From Isoetes taiwanensis (Eukaryota > Streptophyta > Lycopodiopsida > Isoetales > Isoetaceae), in NCBI GenBank assembly GCA_021234155.1, contig JAJEKV010000028.1:11178134-11242133 (forward strand): a DNA stretch of 64,000 bases, given 5' to 3'. The first letter of the stretch is position 1; each line of letters starts with the position of its first letter. The notes under the pieces were generated by a model, which was given only the letters and a program-made list of their open reading frames with translations, had not been told where the DNA came from and made no database searches. The position numbers and the translations under genes were made by a program. Shown piece by piece: positions 23,367-33,471 of this stretch.

Positions 23367-25863
23367 GATGCTCATGGACGTCCTCCCGGTAATTTCAGAC
23401 CTCCACACTAGAGCAAGCTAGACAGGACCGGTGGCTTCGCTATTACGGGATGCAGCGATGTGCTTTGGCGTGCCCCTCGGCCGCCGCTCGTGGTCGGCAA
23501 ACATTCCCGCTGTGAACCGATGGTTTGATGCGATCAGAAAGAACGCAAGCGGCAGCTCCACACATTACGGATCCAGTAAATTCGCAGGGGCCACCACGAT
23601 CTGGCCCATCCGGAAAAAGGACACAAAGGCGCGGTACCTTATAAGCATCGGGGGAGATGCCCGGCTCTTTGGACACTCATCCTCGAACCTTTTGGCCAGA
23701 AGTGCTTCAAGGCCAGCCCGACCCTACAGGGGACATCACACCCAAAGTAAAGGGGAACGATGACTTGCAGCAGCTCTATGACCCGGGCCAGGACGCCGTG
23801 CGCCCATACCCCCCAGGGATGGCCCCCATTGGTTCTCGTGGACGAGGATGTTGAGGAGGGCCTGCAACGCTAGCTAATGGGAAGGCCCGGTGACCCCGAT
23901 GGTATGCGTGCCGAAGTTACTCAACGGGTAGGGCAGTACCGCTTGTCTTGGCGGTCCCTCACTACCCCTGTTCAACGCGAGCATTGCGGGAGGGTTTCCC
24001 GATAATGGACCACAAGCGGGGTTGTTTCCCATTCACAAGGCGGGGCGACCCACCTTTGTCCGCCAATTACCCGGACGATCATGGTCGGATTCAAGATTTG
24101 CCAAACTGTTATCGGCATTCTCGAAAGTTATTGACTGGCGGAGGAGGCGGATGTGCGAGCCCTCACCACACTGGGCTTTTCGACCCGCCACTCAACGATT
24201 GACCATATCTTTACGCCGCGGGCACCGACCGGCTGGGCTGAAGGCCAATCGGGCTCCCGCCGCGTAAACGCGTGCGTAATGCCATATACGGTTGTAATGC
24301 AGAGTTGTTTTGGCGTGATGCACCGACGGGCCAAGCATTCACCAAGAGTATCGGGGGTCCCAGGTTGCCCCCTCTCGCCAACACTTTTTGGCCTCTACAT
24401 TGATCGTTAGAGCCCCGGCTTCGAGCATGGGGATGGCATACGACTTTTGCACTGTGTCATCCCATGACCATCTATGCGGGACGATGTTGGCATGCCGCCC
24501 ACACCCTGGCTATGCATCTCACCCGATGCCCTAGACACATTTTGTCGCTACGACATAATGCGCCAACCGCCAAGACCGTGGTGGTTCTCATATCCTCTTC
24601 ACGCCACCCATGCCTCCCTGACTCACATATCGGGGGACAAACTGCGGGACGCCACGCCCACCTACAAGTACCTAGGGGTGGAGTTCTCCTCGCCTCTCAT
24701 TGGAGGCGTTTATCCGCTAAGGGCCGGCAAAGGCCGAAAGCGCTTTTTATGCCATGCGGAACAACCGTGCGAGCTATATGATTGGGGCCATCGGGCCACA
24801 TCTGCTCGCACCGGTCGAGCCCCGCCCTTCAGACGGGTCGGGGGTTTGGGGCCCGGTCGCCTTTGGCGCACTGGAATGACTTGGAGCAGGTGCGTAGGCA
24901 TTTTTGGCACGGGCACTTGGGTGAAACCTTCAGTCCCCTATCGATTCTCACGCAGAAACCGGATTCTTGCCACTTCGGGCGGGCAGCCCTTGATAGACAC
25001 ATCGCCTATTTTCGTAAAGTGGTTACTATGGGTGATGCTCGGCTCCCGCGACGGGCTTACACCGTGGGCCATGAGTCCCAGCCGCTTAGGGCCTGTTGGA
25101 GGGGTAAGAGATCCCGGTGGTTCGCCCGGATGGAACGGGCAGAGCACAGATGCGATACTGGGCGCAATGGGCCGATCGCGGACAACTGCTTGGCGGAGTA
25201 CCTAGATGCTTGTTTCCTTGGCAAGCTCGGGACCCCATTGCTCTAGAGCAGGTCAAAATGGCCCATTACAAGGAGCACATCAACCCGTGTTAGCCCGGGG
25301 CCCACAGCTCTACTTATGCGTTCCCAGCCTGCCGAAAAGCGCAGACTCATTGCCTCCATTCGCACAGGTGCCCACCATCTTCTTCGATCGCAGACAGGTG
25401 GATTGGGGAGCCCCGCCAGACGTGCTCGCTGGCTGCAATCAAACGGGTGCCATTGAGGATGAGTCTCACACTTTCCGAGTTGCCAAGTTGTCCGGCCAAC
25501 CGGGCCGACACGCCCCTTAGTACCTACGGACGCGTTCTTTGCATTTGCCGATGAACACACCGCCAGAGACGCGCCTCCGGGTCATACATCCAGAGGTACC
25601 GGACCGCGAGGTCACATTTGCCCCTTTGGCTGTCCGCCGACTAGGCACTACGGGGGTGGTGCATGACCGCATATATTGGGATGTTTTCGTGATTTTATAT
25701 GATTAGCACGCTTTTGTCAACAGGTGATTGTCGCCACGGTTTTTCCCTCGAAACCCTTCGGGCGGGGGTTTTTAATCCGGCAAGAATCCGCTTGTCGCTT
25801 GTTTTTGTCCCATAGACCCATTGGTCTCCGTGGACGATAAAAGTACCTTCCTTCCTTCCTTCC
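23367..25863 (+). mobile_element. LINE copy A with degenerate reverse transcriptase
   Basis: A GC-rich, 2.5-kb non-LTR retrotransposon inserted in duplication arm A. The target, still intact in arm B at about 37225-37242, reads TTATTTCCC|TTACTAG. Broken plus-strand frames contain RT landmarks: GFSTRHSTIDHIFTPRA (~24170-24220), SGVPGCPLSPTLFGLYIDR (~24350-24408), TYKYLGVEFSS (~24660-24690) and, near 25450, AIEDESHTFR like the C-terminal H-x-C region. The YADD motif is not recognisable and stops are frequent, so it is dead. It ends with the shared 3' stem-loop (25726-25788), GGTCTCCGTGGACGATAAAA and a (TTCC)4 tail (25848-25863). Confidence 0.85.
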
Positions 25864-26600
25864 TTACTAGTGCATTCTGCCATTACATAAGTTCTTGCAA
25901 CCTTGTTGAAATCAAATAGCTTCTTTCTCTTGGATGCATTCTTCATCTCAGCCTCAATCTTCCTTCTGGTGGCCATATTTAAATCACCTTTTTTCCTTCC
26001 CATAAACCTATCCGGCCTAACCCAGATGCGGCTTGGTATGGGAAAACGGCCAATGCAGCAGTTTCTAATGCCTGGGCAATTAAATACATGCACAAGGTCC
26101 TTACCTGCCCTTACTACTGTCTGGCCCATTAGGGACTTGTGAATTTTCTTCCAGCTGTCTGGATTATTGCTTGCTTTGTCCAGGCCTGAGATGTACAGAT
26201 TAGCCACGAGCCATTCAATATTTTTTCTCACATTGGGGTCATCCCATAGAAACCTTTTTCCTTTCAGATTTTTCCTGAATTCTACTATCTCCATATGGGC
26301 ATATTGCATTAACATGTTGATCATTTGTTTGTATATCTTCACCTGTTAGGTCCATCAAATCATATTGATTTATCAGAAAGAATTGTCTGCATGTTACTTC
26401 AAATTCTTCCATAAACTTTTGTACACTGAAGCTGCAGTCAGGTATGTGATTAAGCCCTTTTTCAAAGGCTTTTCTTAGCTTGCTGTTATGGACAATTGCC
26501 AAATCAGTAGTTCTGACATGTCCAATATCCTGATCAATAAATGCTCTCAAGTTGGGATTGGAGCAAGGACATCTATTGTTTTTTGCCTCAGTAAATATTG
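25864..26600 (-). pseudogene. Chimeric fragment: Penelope-like RT N-terminus joined to an unknown basic domain
   Basis: Minus strand. The first part (26600 to ~26160) reads NNRCPCSNPNLRAFIDQDIG, then HVRTTDLAIVHNSKLRKAF, KGLNHIP, and after a frame change GLDKASNN. From memory, a CPC / HVxTxDL / KGxNxIP / DKAxNN series occurs before the RT domain in some Penelope-like elements; no RT follows. At 26158 it passes in frame into SWKKIHKSLMGQTVVRAGKD ... IPSRIWVRPDRFMGRKKG ... a Lys/Arg-rich block. That second part is shared with arm B (37024-37526) and of unknown function. The LINE at 23367-25863 cuts off the 3' end. Family assignment is tentative. Confidence 0.45.
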
Positions 26601-26602
26601 AA

Positions 26603-26745
26603 TATCTAGCATTATAACAGGGGGTTATTTTGTGGTTTTATACTGTTTTTTACATGGTTTTCCTATGATTTCGGCGTTGTATTCGTGGAGGCATACTAAA
26701 TAGTATTTCTAAGGTGCGCCCTTTTTGGTTTGTTGATTTGGGTTG
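26603..26745 (+). mobile_element. Helitron-like family K 5' terminus, copy b
   Basis: Starts TATCTAGCATTATAACAGGG and continues with the family's conserved ~130 bases (TTTTATACTG ... ACTAAATAGTATTTCTAAGG TGCGCCC). The flank before it ends in AA, as in the other copies. The cargo that follows (26.75-29.15 kb) differs from that of copies c-e. Confidence 0.65.
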
Positions 26746-26899
26746 GCTTCAACAATCCGACGGTGGTCGTTTACCCTTGTATCTAATTTTAGGTTAAAGA
26801 AAGATGAAAAAAAATGCTAGTCCTGCAAGGCTCGGGCTCTTCCACTTTAGGGGTCGACAATTTTAGGGGTTTTAGGGTTTGAGAATGGCAGATAGCGGG

Positions 26900-27450
26900 A
26901 GGGCTCTATGGATTTGCTACCTCAAGTCGGGAGTGTGGTATATGTGCAAAGACGCCATGTTCTTTATAAATTTCATAGATCGCTTTAATATCACTAACCA
27001 TGGCTTTTGCTTCATATCTAACTGTGGATCGCTTCCCAATACGCCGTTTCGGGCCAAAAGGTATCGCAGACTGACCCAAATGCCAAACCAATTTACTCGT
27101 GGAAAGAATATTTGAAATGCGATGGCGACAGCTCTGGAGGATAGTCTCTGTCAGGCAAACAAATCAAACAGTTTATTTAAGATCTCTTCAAATCACGCAA
27201 ACAGGGATGGCTATGGCTATAACCTTGGCCCCCCAGAAGATGGATTCAACTCACGATTTGAAATTGCCTTTGCATGGGCCTTCGCTTTCTGGGTATGTGC
27301 AGCACGTCATGTTCTTTATAAAGCTTTCATACACTGCGTTAATATCACTAACCATGGCTTTTGCTTCATATCTAACCAGGACTGTTTTTCCAATATAGTC
27401 ATTTGGCCAAAAGGTATCTGCACCTGACCCAACACCTGACAATGGACATA
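26900..27450 (-). repeat. Duplicated exon-like segment
   Basis: Two ~140-base blocks (about 26940-27085 and 27290-27435) share CACTAACCATGGCTTTTGCT and flanks. On the minus strand both encode a similar ~25-residue stretch, GKRSTVRYEAKAMVSDIKAI and GKTVLVRYEAKAMVSDINAV. Such conservation suggests tandemly duplicated copies of one captured exon. I cannot name the parent gene. Confidence 0.45.
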
Positions 27451-29190
27451 TCTAGAAGAAGTTAAGCCCTCAGTTAACTTCTCCTAATCAACCCTATTCA
27501 TTGCGGGGAAGCTTTAGCTCAAGCCAAGTCATATTTAAAGGGAGTTTTTCAAACGAGCTCTTAGAGAGAGCTCACATCCCTTGCTAAAGGCGTAATGGGT
27601 GAGTATAGCTTCTTATTTCTAGTATTATTCATTTAGTTTCTAAGTTTATCCAAAGTGATGGATATAATGGATCACATGTCATGCTTCGTAGAGATAATAT
27701 GAAATGTCCTAATTGCCTTTTTATATTGTAGGAAGTATGGGAGGAAAACTTGAGTGCAGTGAAGAAGCCTTCAAGTTCTTGAAATTGCCGAGAAGTTCAC
27801 ACATGTGGCTGCGGTGCATAGCATTGCCACGCACTATGTGAAGCTTGATTGTGTTACCGCAATATTCAAAGGTTTTCTCGAAGTCGCATCGACCATTGAC
27901 CTTCTGGAATGCATTTGTTCCAGTCTTTAATAACCTCTTCAGCTGTCATGGAGCCACATTGATGGGTAGGGAGAATGACCGCTTCTTGAAGCAAATAGCT
28001 TTCCATCTTTTGGTATTGTTGCAGTAGAGGTGCATGCACGTAAGTTCCATGAATCTGCATGTTAGAGCTAGGATACCTTGGTGCTATACTAGCTTTGGCA
28101 GATTAATATAATCGATAGAAGGAATAAAGAGGCTACAACTGGAATTGGAGCAATAACTTTCGTGAATGAGAATGGTATGAGTTACCCTTTTGTTGCCTGT
28201 TATGTACATAGATCATGTTCTTTGCTTTAGTTGCATAGATTCACGAAAGCATATTTCAACTGTTGCAAGGTTTCAGCCATTCGCATTAGCATGTCAAGCA
28301 AGGTTTTAACTCTTTCGTTATTTTTTAAACCTGTGTTCATGGTAAAACATGTATATCAAGAAATACAAATGCTGTTCTTCTACGCCCCAGATATATTACA
28401 TGGCATTTTAAAAAGGGGATATGTTGGGCAAAGGCATTATTACTGTCAGTAAGTCGCAACAATATCAGTTCATGTGCAATCCTGATAGTGCATGCCCTTG
28501 GATGATCATTAAGTGCAAAGTGAGGCTGTATTTTACCAAGATGAAATGCAAAAGCATTTTGCATGCTAGAAAAAAAATGCAGGTGCACTTCATCATCATG
28601 TGCACTTCGTCATCAGGTTTATGATTTTGCAATGGTAGAAAAAAAGTGCAGGTGTCATCATTACGTTTATCATTTATATTCATGCTCTATGCTTATAATT
28701 TTGAGTTTTGGTGCCATACACTTCAACAGTTATCAACAGTTATGCACTTTCTGCACATTAGTGTTACAACTTACAAGACATTCTACATAACACATTTTGC
28801 TGCCAAATTGCTTTTATGTTACATGGTAATTTTGTTGTTCTTTAAACACAAACATTGTTTCGTATTTCAAGCTTCACCATATATGGTGGTTGCAATATCA
28901 ATTTGTGTAGCACCTCATTCTTATTTGATGAAGATATAGCTGGTATGGTTTGGCAAGATTTAAGCACTACTATTTTGCAAGGATGCATTGGGTTCAAGTC
29001 CCTATTTGCTCTTTAAACATCAAATTTGAAGCTTCACCATCTACGGTGGTTGCAATCTATGGTGGTTGCAATATCAATTCATATGGTCCTATGGTATCTC
29101 ATCCTTATTTGTCAAACATATAGGTGGTATAGTTTTGACAAGATATAGGCACTATGGTTTTGCAAGAAGCCCCATATTCTAAAGCTGCTA
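27451..29190. other. Non-coding, with a diverged tandem repeat
   Basis: No recognised gene. Between 28870 and 29170 a ~140-base unit beginning GCTTCACCAT followed by ACGGTGGTTGCAAT is repeated, ending each time near GCACTA...TTTTGCAAG. Short frames around 28340-28680 (both strands) are low-complexity and unconvincing. Confidence 0.4.
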
Positions 29191-30073
29191 TTCAATATCT
29201 AGCATTATAACAGGGGGTTTTTTTTCTGTTTTTGTACTGTTTTCTCTAAGGTTTTCATATGATTTGGTGGCCGTATTCATCAAAGTGTACTAAATAGTAT
29301 TTCTAGAGTGCACCCTTTTGTTAGCCGTTGATTTTAGAGAAGGGGGCAAATCCTGTGGTGGATATCCTCCCATTATTTTTAGGCTTTTTTTAGGGTTTTC
29401 TTAGGGTTCAGGTTTTTTTTAGGGTTTTCTTAGGGTTCAACTTGTTAACTTGTTTCGAATTATCCGTTCTTCAAATTTCTCGCAGATCTTGTCCGATCCA
29501 AGCCCACTTGAAACATCGATTCTTGATTTCTTCATTTGCCTCGTATACCACTTGCATCCATTTCCTTTATATCCTCTAATCAAGCCTCTGGATCTGTTCA
29601 TTTTAGACTCTGGAGGGTTAGGCTTGGGAGCTGCCGGATCCGCCGTGTCCGCTCCGGGCCATAGCCGACCTTCAGATCTCCTCTCCTTCTCATAAGCTCT
29701 CCTCTACATTTTCCTTAAATGACAGACCCCTCCGCTATAGCAAAGGAAACCCACTATCGAGGAGTTCAAAACCAAGGAAAACAAGGTGGAGGGATGCGTT
29801 TCACGATTTGGGTTGGGCCCTGGTTGGACGGAGAAGGTCGGCTATTTTTAGAGGTGATTTCGATTCTGATTGCTTTTGACTAAAGGACTTGCAGCCTTAT
29901 TGATAGAGGGTTTATCCGGGTCGAATGTGTAGATGTTTTGAGATTAGGTCCGATTTTATTCAGATGCTAGGACTTGAAACAAAGCCTTACAACCGCCTAG
30001 AAGTAATGGGTTTTTAATATGTTTAAATTGATATAAAAGACCTTGCAACTCTATATGGAGAGTCAACTGGCAA

Positions 30074-30407
30074 GTGTCTCATCAAGAGAGTGTGGAGGGA
30101 AAGAACAGAATTTTCAAGGTGAGGCCGAAGTCCGAGGTAATTTCCGCATTGGCAACACCAAAAACAGAAATGGGAAGTGCAGCAGATGTTTCTGACCTTT
30201 CAAAACCGTCTTTGTCAAGGAGGGATAGGATATTAAGGAAGATGGAGGAAGAGTTGGAGCCAATAGTATTAGAAGTGGAGGATGTTTCACATCAACATGC
30301 TTGTGTATGATCTGCTGCAAGACGAGCTTCAGACTGGCCTTCATGCTTTGTCCATTATTGCAAGAACACCAGCAGAAATGGAGAGGGACAGACAGGGAGC
30401 AGTTTGA
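30074..30407 (+). pseudogene. BolA-domain gene fragment, captured
   Basis: The frame from 30074 reads to RRDRILRKMEEELEPIVLEV, EDVSHQHA. After a frame change at about 30299 it continues LVYDLLQDELQTGLHALSII, ARTPAEMER to a stop near 30407. These match the start and end of a BolA domain as in plant chloroplast BOLA/SUFE1-type proteins, which assist Fe-S cluster trafficking. The ~30 residues normally between them (H-A-G-H ... strand and RH segment) are missing, and the joint shifts frame, so the fragment cannot make a folded BolA. The copy at 48.9-49.2 kb shares the same deletion. Confidence 0.7.
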
Positions 30408-30633
30408 GGTAATTTGTGTCCCCCATATTTAGATTTCAATGCTTCTTTCAGTATATAGCAATCAAGATGGGTTAAGTCCGACTATCGTATTTTCAGTTTA
30501 TCAAGTTACAGTTTCCTTCTGGCTGCCTTCTGATTTACTGCAGCAGTTGCAGAAGCTGCATACTTCTCGGCTTATCTTGTCCTTGAAATATATGCTTTCG
30601 TATTTTGATGCACCCTGTGTGGTCGCTTGCTGA

Positions 30634-30765
30634 CCCATGCACTTTTAATGAAGCAGGGAATGGATGTGAGTTCTTATGGAACAGGGGCTCATGTAAAACT
30701 TCCAAGTCCTTCAATTCGAGAGCCAAATGTGTACTCTTTTGGCACTCCATATCAGTTGGCTCTGA
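30634..30765 (+). pseudogene. SSU72 phosphatase gene fragment, captured
   Basis: Encodes THALLMKQGMDVSSYGTGAH, then VKLPSPSIREPNVYSFGTPY, matching the conserved region just after the P-loop of SSU72, the RNA polymerase II CTD phosphatase. The catalytic Cys-x5-Arg lies upstream in real SSU72 and is not present, nor are later exons. It is a single captured exon. In the second copy the copia element interrupts the SIREP codons. Confidence 0.75.
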
Positions 30766-30786
30766 TTTACTGCAGCAGTTTCAGAA

Positions 30787-31231
30787 GCTTTCTTTTGAGA
30801 TTTTGGATGCATTGGTTGTTCGGGGCATTCTCTTAGATAGTTTGGAGATCCACATATGTAACCAAATATTAAAGGGAGGTGAAATGCCGTATGGACTTTT
30901 GGAAAGCACTTTGGTACTCGTAGCAAAGATTTTAATAGATCGTTCCAACCATCAGATATCAAATGATCCGTTAGTATTTGATCTCTGGAGAGGTTTTCTC
31001 AGTTCTCTAGCCAATAGATCTGCTAAAGTTGCTAAGTTGAATGAGACAAGTTCGCACATAATCTCACCATCATGGTTTCAAATGGAAGTGTTGTTTATGG
31101 CTTTCCATTCGCTGGACACCTCTGGTAGATTAAGTTTAGTGGAAAGGGTGGTGTCCCTGTTAGCATCTATGCTTCTGTATTTTGGGTATTTTGATGCAAT
31201 TCCCAGGTGGCTGCTTGCTGATTTGGTTTAG
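30787..31231 (+). pseudogene. Unidentified captured ORF (SFEILDALVVRG...)
   Basis: About 148 codons open to the stop near 31231, in frame with 30605-31231. The translation is helical and Leu-rich, with LLDSLEIHICNQILKGG, DRSNHQISNDPLVFDLWRGF and LSLVERVVSLLASMLLYFG. It looks like part of a helical-repeat protein; I do not recognise the family. Its translation is identical in the second copy (44227-44675, minus), which argues for recent duplication or conversion. No start codon belongs to it alone. Confidence 0.5.
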
Positions 31232-31488
31232 ACGAGTATGAGAACCCCTTATGCTAGTTTGTGTACAAGTTTTCATCTGCATTGTTTTTATGATTTTTAT
31301 ATTCTATAGGCCCTAAATTTTTTGTTCTTCACAGATCTCACAAACATATAACAATATATGACAATAAACAATGATTATATGACTTTCTTTTTTTGTTTAG
31401 ATGCTACATATTCACTCAAGGGAGTTTGGACTGTGTATATGTTGTATTGTTGCTTGTTTGTTTATTTGGTTTTGGTTTTTTTTTGTTA

Positions 31489-31968
31489 GGGCCCGAAGGG
31501 CCAAAAATTTTTTTTAGTATAAGTACCAACACATAACTATCATTAACATTAATTATTAAAAACCATTGCATTCCACACTTAAAAATAAAATTCCCCCTTA
31601 AACCCCCTTTGGTTTGGGTGCATATTCACACGGGGGGTGACGTAGGGCAGCGAGAGCCCTCATAATTGTATTTTGCACGTACAAAATCAACACCATATAG
31701 TATTTCGTTTGAAATCATATAGTATTTTACGAATCTTGTTATACAGTATAGCAAATTTTGTACTTGCATACCCCACAAACGAGGAACTTTACGTACGGTG
31801 TAGATTAAGGAATAAGGGGTGAATATGCCTATCCAACAGCTCTCGTTGCCCAGAGTCACCCCCCGTGTGAATATGCACCCAAACCAAAGGGGGTTTAAGG
31901 GGGAATTTTATTTTTAAGTGTGGAATGCAATGGTTTTTAATAATTAATGTTAATGATAGTTATGTGTT
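31489..31968 (+). mobile_element. Long-TIR MITE copy M2
   Basis: Begins GGGCCCGAAGGGCC preceded by TTA, a possible 3-bp target duplication. The outer TIR runs through CCCCCTTAAACCCC, CTTTGGTTTGGGTGCATATT, CACACGGGGGGTGACG. A ~200-base core follows, then the inverted arm GTCACCCCCCGTGTGAATAT ... AAGGGGGTTTAAGGGGG to about 31968, where the far end is cut short. TTA target and GGGCC start suggest PIF/Harbinger affinity. There is no transposase. Confidence 0.75.
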
Positions 31969-32036
31969 TGTTCCATTGCACTTTTCTTATGTTTGTTCCG
32001 TTGAACTTTTCTTATGTTTAATGTCACCAATATTTT

Positions 32037-33053
32037 TCTACCAACACACAACTACCATTAACACTAATTAACTTAAACCATTGCATCTAACATTTTTAAA
32101 TTACAATCCCTGATACCCCCTTTGGTTTGGGTGCATATTCACACGGGGGGTTACGTAGGGCAGCGAGAGCCCCTAAGAACTTACAATACATGTACAAAAT
32201 TAATACCATTAAGTACATTCCCTCAAATCTTATAGCAGGTTAATCCCATGCTCACGAGGGGCCCACACCACTACCTGCGCACCCATCTACCCATGAAAAA
32301 GCGCAGAGTGATTGCTTCCATTCGACAAAAAAACACACCACCTCGCATTGAGACGGGGAGATGGATTCGGGAGCAGCGTGAGGACAGAGTGCCGATCCGG
32401 GTCAGGGCGCCATTGAGGATGAAAGTCACGCCCTCCGGGCTTTGTCTGGGCGCATACCCGGCATATCCGGGCTCTCAGATGCTCAGTTAGTTGTGCCCCA
32501 TCGGGCCTTGTATGAGCTAACGAGCCGCGCCTCTCGTAGGCTTGTTGGGATCAGACCTCCGTTAGGTAATGGATACTGTAGGACTTCGGTTATGCCCCCC
32601 GTCCGGACATTTACCTCACCGCACTTGTGATTATATATATAAGCGTGCGGTATGATGTCAAAGATCCTTATTGCTACTAAGGTTTTTCCCGAAAACCCTT
32701 GGTGGGGGTTTTAATCCCGTAGTAATACGCTGCCGCTCTCTCTTTGTACTTGGGTCCCATAGGCCAGTTGGTCTCCGTGGACGATAAAATCATATTCTAT
32801 TCTATTCTAATATAAAGTGTATAAAATCTTGTACATGCATACCCCATAAACGAGGATCGCTATGTATGGTCCAGATCAAGGAATAAAGGGCAAATATGCC
32901 CATCTGACAGCTCTCGATGCCCGGAGTAACCCCCCGTGTGAATATGCACCCAAACCAAAGAGGGTTTCAGGGGGGTTGTAATTTAAAATGTTAGATGCAA
33001 TGGTTTAAGTTAATTAATGTTAATGGTAGTTGTGTGTTGGTTGTTGTGTGAAA
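32037..33053 (+). mobile_element. Long-TIR MITE copy M3, split by a LINE
   Basis: The left arm (about 32037-32185) and right arm (about 32920-33053) carry the TIR sequences seen in the other copies. The internal sequence is of the M4 subtype (TACATTC...CAAATCTTATAG; CATACCCCATAAACGAGG). It is interrupted by a LINE 3' fragment at about 32240-32812. Confidence 0.7.
32240..32812 (+). mobile_element. LINE copy C, 3' fragment inside MITE M3
   Basis: A GC-richer insert ending in the shared LINE terminus: a stem pairing TATTGCTAC (32669-32677) with GTAGTAATA (32719-32727), GGTCTCCGTGGACGATAAAA, and a short (TATTC)n tail before AATATAAAGTG. The upstream plus-strand sequence resembles that near 25.3-25.5 kb in LINE A (for example GGGGCCCAC, AAAAGCGCAGA, TTGCTTCCATTCG), i.e. 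the C-terminal end of ORF2, with stops. Confidence 0.75.
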
Positions 33054-33471
33054 AAGGTTTGTATACTGTTTGTTTTAGTTGATCCAGATATTTCTATGCA
33101 AAGGTCATTTTGCCAAGTATCTCATTTCATTTATCTTGTAGAGTTTCAGATAATACTAAGCTAAAAATATTTCTGATCTCAAATCTTTCCAAACTTTTGG
33201 ACAAGAATTTAAAGTGGACGATCCTTTTGTCCTTCTTATCCTTGTTATTGATCAGGTGTTTTAGCATATTAACATCCCTTGTCATGGGTTTAACCACCTA
33301 CAAATATAACATATATTAGTATTGCAGTACCATGCAATACCATTGATTTTCATTAATATGAAAAAGTATAACAAGTTCTTTATGAAATACTAGTAAGGTG
33401 TGAATCCAAACATATCTAGAGTATTTTGACATACGTGTCAATATATAGTTTGTATGCCATCCTTTAGATCT

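Larger units (their letters stand above)
15158..26158. repeat. Duplicated segment, arm A (expanded by insertions)
   Basis: Three blocks, 15158-15840, 23137-23366 and 25864-26158, align in order and orientation with 35139-37526 (arm B) with scattered substitutions. Arm B has its own ~1.1-kb insertion and an ~80-base extra block near 35438-35520. The two gaps in arm A are occupied by a Helitron and a LINE, and arm B shows the corresponding unoccupied sequences. The arms diverge after GAATTTTCTTCCAGCTGT at both right ends. Confidence 0.85.
29196..31950 (+). mobile_element. Helitron-like family K unit, copy c, carrying BolA/SSU72 fragments
   Basis: About 2.7 kb starting with the family terminus TATCTAGCATTATAACAGGG and running through a BolA-domain fragment, an SSU72 fragment, an unidentified open frame and a long-TIR MITE. 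The reverse complement of the same unit lies at 43605-50080, inside the germin gene and interrupted there by a copia element. The two copies are virtually identical over roughly 30620-31900 but drift (perhaps 90 percent identity by eye) in the first half. A classical Helitron 3' hairpin/CTRR was not found, so the superfamily rests on the 5' TC-type end and the gene-capture pattern. Confidence 0.65.

Noticed and set aside
31240-31260. CTAGT at the end of the captured ORF as a Helitron 3' end
   Set aside because: No GC hairpin precedes it, and the duplicated unit continues well beyond this point in both copies.
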